A stretch of 64,000 nucleotides of DNA from Megascapheus bottae (lineage: Eukaryota > Chordata > Mammalia > Rodentia > Geomyidae), in the NCBI GenBank assembly GCA_024803745.1, contig JANJXV010000188.1, forward strand, positions 434,001 to 498,000, in the 5' to 3' direction. Under the pieces are notes generated by a model. That model did no database searches. It saw only the letters and a program-made list of their open reading frames with translations, and was not told the DNA's origin. Both the position numbers and the translations under genes were made by a program. Positions 36,251 through 46,447 of this stretch are shown here, one piece after another (positions within the stretch are counted from its first letter, which is position 1; the number at the start of each line of letters is the position of its first letter).

Positions 36251-37180
36251 GCTCTCACTTCTCTAGATTTCTCATACATCTTCTCATATCCTCACAGGGG
36301 GATTCTTGTAGCAGAGCTTTCAGTATTCTCAAGGTTTTTTAGGTGTTACTGATGCATGATGAACTATAATTGGCATGAAATTTATAATTTAATGCTTTCA
36401 CCTCTGAATTCTGTGTATGTTTAATCATGGCTGCCAAAGAAGTGAACACACATCAGTCACAAAAGTCTCTTCCTGCTCATTTATGTGGCTTTCTTGTGAA
36501 CTTTGCAAAAGCCAGGCCTGGTAACCCATATCGGAATTGAACCCAGGGCTTCATGTATGCTAGGCAAGAACTCTACCACTAGGCTATGCTCCTGGCCCAT
36601 TCTCCAATCTTTTAATTAAAACAGATTATTTTCTTTGGGCTCACCTACAACAATCCCCTGTGGTTTGGTTCCTAGTTAACATTTCTACTAAAAATAAAAC
36701 CTACTTCCACCCATCACACCGTGCTCTTAATTCTCCCCTTATATCCCTCTGTGCCATGCTATACAACTTTTAATTCCTCAGGTGTCCTGTCCAATCCCAA
36801 CGTGTGCCAAACCAACCTCTGCATTGTCAAGTCCCTGGCTAGTCCCAATGATGCCGCTTTGGGTGCAGCTCCTCCTTGACCAGATGTATGGACCCAGGCT
36901 TTTCCTCCCCCTGTAAACTGGTCTTTCCAATTCCACAGTACACGCTGTACTCCCACACTTAGTTCAAAACTGTAAACACCCAAGCCCTAAACCCTCATCC
37001 AGGCCAACAGAAATGGGCCATTTTTCTCCCAGTTCTTGAGGGAGTAAACTTGGTGTCAACTATGGCATCCTTAGGGCTATCTGGTGGGAGTCCCCACCAA
37101 TAACTCGGTGAACACTTACTCTCCTCTGTTGAGGGTTCTCCAATGCCCTGTGCCTTTTACAAACTCAAATAAACATAAAA
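36251..37180. other. Unclassified sequence with ID-like fragment
   Basis: An antisense ID-like head fragment lies at 36530-36600. Beyond it about 540 bases end with AATAAA (37168-37173) and a short A-run, resembling the 3-prime end of a retroposed sequence or an LTR. No protein recognised. A SINE 3-prime half follows at 37184-37262. Confidence 0.3.
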
Positions 37181-37439
37181 AAAGGCTGAAGTGGTAGAGA
37201 GCTAACCCTGAGTTAAAAAAAAAAGCTTAGAAACAGCACCCAGGCCGACTGAGGTCAAGCCTTTAGGGTACAGACAGACAGACAGACACACACACAAACT
37301 ACAAATGGATACATAGAGCAAAGTCTGCTGTACAAATAACTGGCTCAGGGACTAAAGCTTGAGCTAACAGGAGATGGTTTTTACTGGATTCCTTCCTTCA
37401 ACTCCACTCAGTCAGGTAAATGAACCCAGTAGGGTGACT

Positions 37440-37800
37440 CAGGCCTGGGGGTGGGATGGGCCACGGTGAACCAATCACCACAGGTTGCTCCTGATTGGCT
37501 CATTGTAGGAGCGTCTTCATGAATCGTCCAATGAGAAGCGTCCATGGCAAGAGGCGCACGCTGCCTGCGTGAGTGGGGCTGTCTGCTCCTGAACTTTAAT
37601 TCAGTCCCTGCAGCAGAGGCTCTGCTCAGTAACAACTCCCCCATCCCAGTTGGGGAAGCTGAGCTGGGGTCCTGAGCGCGGCCTCTCAGGCTCTTTCCTG
37701 GACGCCAGCGCCCCCCACCCCGGGCCTCGGCCCCGCTGCTGACGTTTCTCCGGGTTAGACTCCCACAGACGTCACGGCCCGGGCTGGTTTCAGAGCCGCC
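37440..37800 (+). promoter_or_regulatory. CpG-island promoter of the zinc-finger locus
   Basis: CpG-rich, TATA-less region with three CCAAT boxes in 62 bases: CCAAT at 37471-37475, ATTGG at 37494-37498 and CCAAT at 37528-37532. Clustered CCAAT boxes suggest NF-Y binding and start sites somewhat downstream. CpG richness continues to about 38.05 kb. The following first-exon end resembles that of KRAB zinc-finger genes, which usually have such promoters. Start-site position is inferred, not seen. Confidence 0.7.
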
Positions 37801-37869
37801 CGCGGGTGTGTGGGGTGCAGTGCCTGTGGATCTCCGCGAGGACAGCGGGGTGCGCGGGAGCAGGAAGTG
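37801..37869 (+). other. Probable exon 1 of the KRAB zinc-finger gene
   Basis: Ends gggagcaggaagtg directly before the donor gtgagt (37870). In the ZNF14/ZNF433 clade the first exon, as I recall it, ends with the start codon at this donor (gaaATG). Here that triplet is GTG (37867-37869). The phase fits the KRAB-A exon, which begins in phase 0 at 45780. Reading back in that frame there is no ATG before an in-frame TAG at 37756-37758. Exon start is unknown, so the given 5-prime limit is arbitrary. Confidence 0.5.
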
Positions 37870-38342
37870 GTGAGTGTGGACACCGGTCCGTGGTCAGGAT
37901 CCTGGGCGGGGTGGGGGGCGGATCCGGAAGGCAGGGCCTCAGCTGGGTCTGGTAGGCCGTAGGGGGCCGGGTAGTGAAGAGCTCCTCCAGGTAGTGAAGG
38001 GCTCCTCAGCCCTCCAAGGCCTGGAGAAGGGCTGGGGCGGGGCGGGGCTGGCAGCGGGCACCTGAGTCCTAGGAGTCCTGCCACCCGGTCCTGGCCATCC
38101 TGTCTGCTCCAGAGGAGGTGAAGTCACCACAGGCTGGGGCTTTTCCATCCTGGAAAAGACTCCTAGTGTAATGGTGGAGAGAACTGATGATTCATTTGTG
38201 ACATCTGAATTCCACCTGTCTCCCACATTGCCACCCTCCTTGGAAAGGGGGATCCATACGCACCCACGTGGTGGCGGTGGATGTTGGGGAGATCTGTTGT
38301 CCTCTCTGACCTGTACGGATTTCAGACTTGTTTTATGATATT

Positions 38343-38344
<2 letters not shown>

Positions 38345-38381
<37 letters not shown>
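38345..38381. repeat. (GT)n microsatellite
   Basis: About 18 GT units, at the 3-prime (left) edge of an antisense SINE. Confidence 0.96.
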
Positions 38382-38383
<2 letters not shown>

Positions 38384-38394
38384 CACACGCGCAG

Positions 38395-38610
38395 GTGTGG
38401 GCACTAAATTCGGGGCCTGACTACTGCCCCTGAGCTTTTTCACTCAGGCTGGTGCTCTACCACTTGTGCCACAGCTGCCCTTCCTGCTTTCTGGTGGATA
38501 ATTGGAGATAAGAGTCTCACTGATGTTCCTGCCTAATCTAGCTTTGAACCAGAAACTACACATGTCATCCTCCGGGGTAGCTAGCATTGCAGGCTGCCTG
38601 TGTCCCTGGC
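38395..38610 (-). mobile_element. B1/ID composite SINE
   Basis: Antisense: caggctggtgctctaccac, ggataattggagataagag, then the head region. Confidence 0.85.
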
Positions 38611-38639
38611 AACAAGCTAGATGTTGACTTTTGATTATC

Positions 38640-39065
38640 AGGGGTTTTTTATTGTGATTAATAAGGGTTACATTATATTCACCAGATAAAAGGTGCATAA
38701 CTGGGGCCGAGAGTTTGGCCTAGTGGTTAAAGTGCTTGCCTAGCATGCATGAAGACCCGGGTTCGATTCCTCGGTACCCCACATACATAGCAAAAAGCCA
38801 GAAGTGGGGCTGAGGCTCAAGTGGTAGAGCTCTAGCCTTGAGAAAAATCCAAGGACAGTGCTCAGGCCCTGAGCTCAAGCCCAGGACTGGCAAAAAAAGT
38901 TGCATAACTTCACAAACATTGATATTCTTTCTCATGACATGGTCCCCATTTCCCTTCCAACCCCCCCATCTTGATTTCCCCTCTTCCCTATCCAATTTCA
39001 AATAACCAATTAAGCACATATAAAATATATCAGATAACAAGGTGAAATATTGTAATAATATGAGA
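38640..39065 (-). mobile_element. L1 3-prime UTR tail, split by a SINE
   Basis: Antisense: attgtgattaataagggtta and caccagataaaaggtgcata, interrupted by the SINE at 38703-38900, then ttgatattc, C-rich run, aataaccaattaagcac. Confidence 0.88.
38703..38900 (+). mobile_element. Dimeric ID-like SINE, young
   Basis: Full-length; target-site duplication tgcataact at 38694-38702 and 38901-38909. Nested in the L1 tail. Confidence 0.95.
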
Positions 39066-39372
39066 TAACCAAGGGATGGCAAAAGAGATGAGTTCCTGGT
39101 GCAGGTCTGCCAGGTCCAAGCCCCTAGCCCTGCCTCTAGGAATTCATGCAGACCTCTACCTGAGGGTGGGTAGGGCCTCACCTCTTAAGAGTTTTCAGGA
39201 ATTTCCTATCCTTCACCACAATTCTAAGGTGCTAACTTTGGACAAAGATTTACAGCTTACTGGTCATAAGCTACATCTATTTCATACTTATAGTTCTCAT
39301 CCATGACTCTTTTGGAACCCACCAAACAGTGGACTGACTGTTTTTATTCACCTCAAATATCTTTCCTTTTAG

Positions 39373-39568
39373 GGGCCGGGAGTTTGGCCTAGTGGTTAAA
39401 GTGCTTGCCTAGCATGTATGAAGACCCGGGTTCGATTCCTCGGTACCCCACATACATAACAAAAAGCCAGAAGTGGTGCTGAGGCTCAAGTGGTAGAGCT
39501 CTAGCCTTGAGAAAGTCCAAGGATAGTGCTCAAGCCCTGAGCTCAAGCCCAGGACTGGCAAAAAAAAA
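39373..39568 (+). mobile_element. Dimeric ID-like SINE, very young
   Basis: Full-length, intact A box and B box, perfect 14-base target-site duplication atctttccttttag on both sides. Confidence 0.97.
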
Positions 39569-40011
39569 ATCTTTCCTTTTAGATAGAAAAGAGTCAATCC
39601 TTAATTTCCACCAGGTGTGCGAGGATGTTTGTGGGTATTGAATGAACCTAGAATTGTAACATATACAGAAACATGTTTCCAGAATGAAGGGTTTAGAAGA
39701 AAAAAGGGGTTAGCAAGTAGGAACCAATAATCAGAAAGCCCAAGTTAGAACACTGAACCACTTTGTCTCTTGATGCCAACTTTGAAGGAGAAATGGGAGA
39801 AAGAAAGACAAAATTGTAAGGATAAACAGATTCTTTTTCTCAATGATTTACTTATATAGATTATTAGTCCTGTTTCTATATACATAACATGTCAAACTCA
39901 ACTACCATGAAATTTCTAAAATGGACTCATTTTTGTTTTGTTTTGTTTTCCTTTTTAGAAAAAAATAAGGTAAAGATCACATACTTTTCTTCCACTTTCT
40001 TCATTTCAATT

Positions 40012-40200
40012 TTTTTTTGCCAGTCCTGGCCTTAAGCTCAGGCCTGAGCACTGTCCTTGGATTTTTCTCAAGGCTAGAGCTCTACCACTTGAGCCTCAGC
40101 ACCACTTCCGGCTTTTTCTGAGTATGTGGTACCAAGGAATTGAACCCGGGTCTTTGTGCATGCTAGGCAAGCACTCTACCACTAGGCCAAACTCCCGTCC
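40012..40200 (-). mobile_element. Dimeric ID-like SINE
   Basis: Antisense, full-length; duplication catttcaa on both sides. Confidence 0.93.
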
Positions 40201-40273
40201 CATTTCAAATTCTTAACGGAAACATTACATGTAACAATAGCTGGTCCTAACTTCTATAAAAGGCTATACCAGT

Positions 40274-40469
40274 GGCAGGGAATTTGGCCTAGTGGTAGAG
40301 TGCTTGCCTAGCATGCAGGAAGACCCAGGCTGGATTCCGCAGTACTACATTCACAGAAAATAGCCGGAGGTGGTGATGAAGCTCAAGTGACAGAACTCTA
40401 GCCTTGAGAAAGTCCAAGGACAGTGCTCAGTCACTGAGCTCACGTTCAGAACTGGGGGAAAAAAAAAAG
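40274..40469 (+). mobile_element. Dimeric ID-like SINE
   Basis: Full-length, moderately diverged; ends in an A-run. Confidence 0.9.
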
Positions 40470-41014
40470 ACTAAATCACATTGTTTTTTTGCCAACATAG
40501 ACAGTTACAACAATTCTTGTATAGTTGCCTTAAACATAGGCATGAGAAAAACTTCCTGAAGGAATTGAAAAGGAAAAGGAAAACCATAGAGAAAAGAAAT
40601 GGATGATAAATGTAACAAATAATTTTGAAACAGTCAGATCTGAGAGTCAACTATTTAAAAAGCCCCAAAGGACAGAGTGAACACAATCTATTGTTCTAGT
40701 CAGCAAAATAAGACAGAAATCTCACACGTAAGAAATACTGTTTTGCATATGCATTTCAGAAGTTTCTGTTAGGAAGTGAGTGGAAGATAGAGATTTTCTT
40801 ATTCAGGACTTGAGAGCATAAAATAAACAGATTTCTCATAATTGATTACTTCAAGCTGAATGTGCATGAGATTATTAACATGTGCAGTATCACTATCGGT
40901 GAATGTAAGACCATGCTCACTCTGGTCTCTCTTTCTAATGTAATCTTTCTCTCTACCCACATTGGCCAAAAGATGAATTACGTAGACATTCTTTATACTT
41001 TGTAAACACATCTT
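40470..41014. other. No gene recognised
   Basis: AT-rich intronic-looking DNA between two SINEs. Confidence 0.45.
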
Positions 41015-41215
41015 GTCTAGCCAGCACTCTAGTGGTAGAGTGCTTGCCTAGCATACATGAAGCCCTGGGTTCAATTCCTCAGTGCAACATACATAGAAAA
41101 AGTCAGAAGTGGTACTGTGGCTTAAGAGGCAGATTCCTAGCCCTGACCAAAAACTGTCCAAAGACAGTGCCCAGGTCCTGAGTTCAAGCCCTAGGAATGG
41201 CAGACAAAAGAAAAA
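41015..41215 (+). mobile_element. Dimeric ID-like SINE
   Basis: agtggtagagtgcttgccta, ggttcaattcctcag, and ID-like second half with an A-rich tail. Confidence 0.9.
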
Positions 41216-41249
41216 GGGAAAAAAAGAAAAGTAACTTGTCTATATTGTT

Positions 41250-41760
41250 TCCTTGTCAGAGTAACAGTGACTTCATAGAATGAATGACAGAGTTACTGTC
41301 TTTCCATTTAGTGGGACATTATTGATACTTCTTTTAGTCTGGAAGAATTTTATAGTGAATCTCTTCATTCCAGGCCTTTTCATTACCTTGGCACTGTTAC
41401 TTCTAGCAGTGAGGGGTTCAGGTGGTCTCCCTGCAGTTTTAGTTCTCTCAGATCTCACCCATGTAGGGGGAAGGGGGCCTCCTGCTGCCATATGTGTTGC
41501 TGATTGCTTTCAGTCCCATCTAGCAGCCAGCACCTAGGGGCAGCAGATAGATCCTGAGTGCTGACTCTCTTCCTTCCAAAGGCTTGGATGATTCTCCTCT
41601 AGGGATCCCAGTCCACTGATCAGAAGGCACACCACTGTCCAGCATCTTGGAGCTGCTTTCATGTATCAGCTTTCAGATTTCCTAGAACCTGGCCCCTGTT
41701 TCACTATGGAAACACTTTTCTTTGTTGCCTAGGAAACACTTAGCTTTAATTTTTTAATCT
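41250..41760. other. No gene recognised; possible old repeat
   Basis: About 500 bases of moderate GC (including catcttggagctgctttc) that may be an old LTR remnant. I see no termini. Confidence 0.25.
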
Positions 41761-41799
41761 ATAAGTATACATAGATATGTGTATATATATATATTTTTT

Positions 41800-42100
41800 T
41801 TCAGAGCTGAGGACCAAACTTAAGGCCTTATACTTGCTAGGAAAGTGCTCTTCCACAGAGTCAAACTGCCAACTCCTTAAGAGGCTCTTAAGCAGGGCCT
41901 TCCAAGCTATTCCCATTGGATCTTTCAGCTCACCCAAGTCAAAACTTGTTCGTGTTTACTACTGGTTCTGGAAGCCATTTCCCCATTGGACAGTACATGT
42001 ACACTGTGACAGAGTGTGCCAGACTCAGAGCTTCAGAATCGAACCTGGGCCTTGTTGGATGCTAGACAAGCACTCAACCACTGCGCAAAATTCCCAGCTG
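41800..42100 (-). mobile_element. Two antisense ID-like head fragments
   Basis: Fragments at about 41800-41870 (aaggccttatacttgctag) and 42030-42100 (gaatcgaacctgggcct, gctagacaagcactcaacca). Confidence 0.65.
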
Positions 42101-42124
42101 TAATATTTATTTGCTGTTTTTTCT

Positions 42125-42300
42125 TGCCAGTCCTGGTGCTTGAACTCAGGGCCTGGCACTGTCCTTGGGCTTTTTCAAGGCCAACACTCTACCACTTGAA
42201 CCACAGCACCACTTCTGGCTTTTTCTGTTTATGTGGTAATGAGAAATCAAACCCAGGGCTTCATGCATGCTAGGCAAATACTCTGCCACTAGGCCATGCT
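42125..42300 (-). mobile_element. Dimeric ID-like SINE
   Basis: Antisense: ccagtcctggtgcttgaact through aggccatgctccc. Confidence 0.9.
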
Positions 42301-42344
42301 CCCTTTCTTTCTTCCTTTCTTCAATGCAAATCCTGGGTCTTAGA

Positions 42345-42545
42345 TGCAGGGCAGTGTTCCTTGTTTTTTTTTCACTCAAAGCTGATTGTCTACCACTTAT
42401 TCCCCCCACTTCCAGATTTTTGCTGGTGAATTGAAAATCACAGTCTCACGGACTGGCCTGTTTACCCTGGACTTGTGACATGATCCTCACATGTCAGTCT
42501 TCCGAGTAACTAGGATTTTAGGCATGATCTACTAACCCCAGCCCC
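42345..42545 (-). mobile_element. B1/ID composite SINE, diverged
   Basis: Antisense, with tggtgaattgaaaatcacag and cttccgagtaactaggattt. Confidence 0.75.
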
Positions 42546-42961
42546 ATGAATCCTTTTAGCCATGTCTTCTTCAGACACTGTGCTGAGGTCTCTTAAGACT
42601 CCTGGAACTGAGATTGCTCCTGTTTTCAATAGCTTCAAGTACTTAAGTCTTGGACAGAAGGCCCTCTTCCAAGGTAATGCTTTCTTTAGCTTTCTGCAAT
42701 ATGAGAAGCTAGATTGTCTTATCCTTTGCTGATGTGTCATGTGTCCCATGCTGGGAGAGTCACTACCCTGCCAGATCCAAACACTGTAATTAGGCCCCGA
42801 ATAGAAGTCACTTCATTAACTAGGTCTGTCACCATATTACCTTGTGATAAGGATGGGGCCTCTAGACTCACTTCCTGTGCAGCCAGGGCTAGAGCTGCAG
42901 TCTCTTAGTTTCTACTGTCACATTCCTGTGTACATGCTCTCCCTTGTCCTGTCTGCTTTTC
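42546..42961. other. No gene recognised
   Basis: Unique-looking intronic DNA. Confidence 0.4.
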
Positions 42962-43159
42962 TTTTTTTTTTTTTGCCAGTCTTGGGCTTGAGCTCAGGGC
43001 CTGAGCACTGTCCTTGGACTTTCTCAAGGCTAGAGCTCTACCACTTGAGCCTCAGCACAACTTCTGGCTTTTTTCTATGTATGTGGTACCGAGGAATCGA
43101 ACCTGGGTCTTCATGCATGCTAGGCAAGCACTTTAACCACTAGGCCAAACTGCCGGCCC
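42962..43159 (-). mobile_element. Dimeric ID-like SINE, very young
   Basis: Antisense, full-length; perfect duplication tcctgtctgcttttc at 42947-42961 and 43160-43174. Confidence 0.97.
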
Positions 43160-43204
43160 TCCTGTCTGCTTTTCATAGGTCCTGGAGCCCTTGCTTTCCC
43201 CTTA

Positions 43205-43430
43205 GAACTTTTTTTTTTATTTTGTCAGTAGTGAAGCTTAACCTGAGCTTTTCCACTCAAGGATATTCTTTAAGTCATAGCTTCCCTTCAGACATTTTTG
43301 GTGATTAATTGGAGATCGAGTCTTACAGAGTTTCTTTCCCTGCCTGACTTGGAACTGGGATCCTCAGATCTCAGCCTCCTGGTAGCTTGGTTATAGCTAT
43401 GAGGTGGTAGCACCTGGCCTTCTATTTTTA
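43205..43430 (-). mobile_element. B1/ID composite SINE
   Basis: Antisense: gtgattaattggagatcgag, tcctcagatctcagcctcct. Confidence 0.85.
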
Positions 43431-44131
43431 ATTGTATCTCTGTATGATTACACACTGAATATTATTCTTTTACTTTTGACCCTTGAAAGTTCCAAAAGCA
43501 AATGCTGAAGTTGTTCCAGATGAAATCTTAGGATCTTTTTTGCCTTTGTAGGTTTCACACATGTATGAGGTTAGAGACAGCCTGCTTCCTCATTTATTAA
43601 GGTGGTCCTGATGTGGGAGCCATTTAAGATGACTTTTCAAAACACATATATATGCGAGAGAAACAAATCCACATTACATTTTCTGGATATTAAAAAGATG
43701 GCACATGTTTCACAGGACTACAGTCATTTACCACAGTGAGACCAAAGGAGGACATTTTTAGGAGAGGAACATGAAGGGGCAATGCCTCTGTGCATCAGAT
43801 CATATAAAATAATGCTTATCTAAATGAACTCCAGCATGTGGAAATGGGGATTCTTTTTCTTTCTTGTTGCTTTCTTTTCTTTTCATCTTCTTTCTTTGTG
43901 TATATATGTCTTTAATAGGTTAAGGAGAAACAGAAATGGCCAGGCAAACAGTGAATAATGCAACAGTGGTATGTTTAACTATATTGAAAATGAACTAAAA
44001 ACTTGTGGATTGGGATGAAAAGGCAAGGGATAACATTGTCCGAAAAGAAATGTATTTAGTCCTTGACTGATATAACCATGGTCTCCTGTACATCACCTTT
44101 ACAATAATAACATTTTAAAAACATGGCATAT
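43431..44131. other. No gene recognised
   Basis: AT-rich intronic DNA; no exon supported. Confidence 0.45.
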
Positions 44132-44328
44132 AGAGCCTGGACTTTAGCTTAGTGGTAGAATGCTTGTCTAGCATGCACAAAGTCTGGGGTTCAATTCCTT
44201 GGTATCACTAAACAGAAAAAAACTTGAAGTGGTGCTGTGGCTGAAGTGGTACAGCTGTAGCCTTGAAAAAGTCCAAGGATAGTGCTCAGGCAATGAGTTC
44301 AATCCCCAGGACTGGTCAAATTAAAAAA
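44132..44328 (+). mobile_element. Dimeric ID-like SINE
   Basis: Full-length; duplication acatggcatat / acgtggcatat. Confidence 0.93.
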
Positions 44329-44517
44329 ACGTGGCATATGTCCTGATGGCAATGTCTGAGATCTTTAATTTTAGCCAATCAAGTTAGTAAAGTGTGCATC
44401 ATTTTCAATTTTATTCATGCATAACGTTTCACTTTGTGATTGTGAGTCAGTCCCAGGGAAATTTGTTTATATGTACAAAATTATCTTGACTAGCTAGTCA
44501 TTCCTGTGTATTTGTTT

Positions 44518-44718
44518 TTTTTTCTTTTATTTATTTATTTTGCCAATCCTCCGCTTGAGCTCAGGGCCTGAGCACTGTCCTTGGCTATAGCTCTTCTACC
44601 ACTTGAGCCTCACCACCATTTCTGGCTTTTTTGTATGTACGTGGTAGTGAGGAATTGAACCCGGGTCTTCGTGCATGCTAGGCAAGCACTCTACCACTAG
44701 GCCAAACTCCTGGCCCCC
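44518..44718 (-). mobile_element. Dimeric ID-like SINE
   Basis: Antisense with a TTTA-rich start; duplication close to tcctgtgtattt on both sides. A short deletion removes part of the second half. Confidence 0.9.
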
Positions 44719-44924
44719 TCCTTGTGTATTTTTATATAGTTTCATTCATTAGTGTGCTGAACATATTAATCCTTTGTTTTGACTTGTATTGCACCTAATT
44801 TCCTTTTGTCTCCCTTAGTTTACACATATTAAACTCCTCCATGTGTTGGGTAATATTATTACAGACAAGGTTTTATTGGCTACAATACTTTGCGACAAAA
44901 GTGTTAGGACATAAGTCTGGAGCT

Positions 44925-45150
44925 GGGCCAGATGTCCATTAGCTCATTTCTGTGATCCTATCTACTCAAAAGACGGAAATCTAAGGACTAGAGTTCAAAG
45001 CTAGCCTAAGTAGGAAAGTTTATAGGTCTCCTTTCACCACTTAACCAAAACATGACTAGAGGCTGTGCTGTAGTTCATGAGGTAGAGCACTCACCTTGAG
45101 GAAAAAAGCTACATGACACTGTGCAGGCTGTGAGTTGAAGCCCTGACAAA
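44925..45150 (+). mobile_element. B1/ID composite SINE
   Basis: Diverged: gctcatttctgtgatcctat, ggctgtgctgtagttcatga, gagttgaagccctgac. Confidence 0.78.
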
Positions 45151-45779
45151 AATACATGAGTCTGAAACAAATTATTCAGCCCTTGCTGACCTTGAACTTC
45201 AGATTGTGCTACATCATCCTCTCCATGCTTTATATTTTAGGCCTTTGCCATTATGTAGGGGAAAGTGTTCTACTTTTAGTTTTCCTGTTTCAAGACAATT
45301 TAATTATTGTCTCTGATACAAAGAAATGCAGTACATATTTCCCGATAGATACCAGATTGCCAAAAATTTCTGATTGTAGACTTGCTCTTACTGTGTGCTA
45401 TCTATTGTGTCCTGAATGAATTTATGTTTTATCCTAGTAAGGATTCATGTTCCCTCCTTTGATCTATTTTGCCAGTCACTTTGTAGAATATAATCTAGAC
45501 AAATTCAAAGTTCTTTTGTTCTTCCTCTGTTACATCATATTTTTCCCGTTTAGCTCTTTCTTCCTTTCTCAGGTTTAAGGAGTGCTAGAATTGTGGGTTT
45601 GTGGAGAGGAAAAAGTAACAAAGTACTATGTGAGAAGTACCATGTAGAAAAGATGTCTGGTGAGTATTTAATAATTGACTATATAGACAACATAAGGTAT
45701 CTTTTTGAAAAAAAAGTAAGATGAGACTCATTTCTGTGACTTTAACTCTTGCTTTGGAATTCTTTGTGGAATATTTTAG
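45151..45779. other. Intron before KRAB-A, no exon recognised
   Basis: Ends with the acceptor aatattttag at 45779. An ATG-donor combination at 45653-45661 was tested and rejected because it gives the wrong phase. Confidence 0.6.
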
Positions 45780-45923
<144 letters not shown>

Positions 45924-46100
45924 TAACCTGTGAGCTGTTCCTGCCCTGAGTGATGCTGCATGATTTGGAATGAAAAACTGAACATGTGGGTGAATATATG
46001 ATTATAAATATACTGTGATCACATTATTCATGATGATAATTGCATTCTTAATATTTTTTATATTGTTGAAAAATCATTGATTTCTATGTTTGCATTTTAG

Positions 46101-46161
46101 GAAAGAAGAAAGAAAAAGAAAAGACTGAAGTTAACTGCAAAAATCCTAGGGAGGAAGTAAG
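46101..46161 (+). CDS. KRAB-b exon
   Basis: 61 bases between acceptor tgcattttag and donor gtaatt, phase 1 in and phase 2 out. With the previous base it encodes GKKKEKEKTEVNCKNPREEV plus the first two bases of an Arg codon. The GKK start and the length match the b-box exon of the ZNF14/ZNF433 clade; the middle is unusually lysine-rich. Such b boxes contribute weakly to repression. The frame is open and joins correctly to the finger exon. Confidence 0.85.
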
Positions 46162-46447
46162 GTAATTGCCCTAACCAGAGATAATACTATGCAGAGTGGC
46201 AGGAAATTTTTAAACCAAGCTGCTATACAAATGCACACAGATAGAAATTGATTTTATCTTAGAAAATTTTCCTTTTAAACTGTATAAAATGGAGCTTCAA
46301 AACTAGAAAATTCAGGAATCTAAAAAAATATGCCAATATTGGGAGCTTTTGGAGGACATCATGAAAGCTCAGGAGACACTTTCTAATGGTTTCCTAGTTT
46401 GCAAGCAGTTCTCAGTTTCTGTGTGTGTGTGTGTTGGTTTTTCACAG

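Noticed and set aside
37755..38226. Proline-rich minus-strand frames and a plus-strand frame in the CpG island
   Set aside because: GC-rich sequence is poor in stops; frames do not resemble proteins and conflict with exon 1.
45653..45661. ATGTCTG followed by gtgagt, a possible first coding exon just before KRAB-A
   Set aside because: Joining it to 45780 puts KRAB-A out of phase and meets TGA after seven codons.
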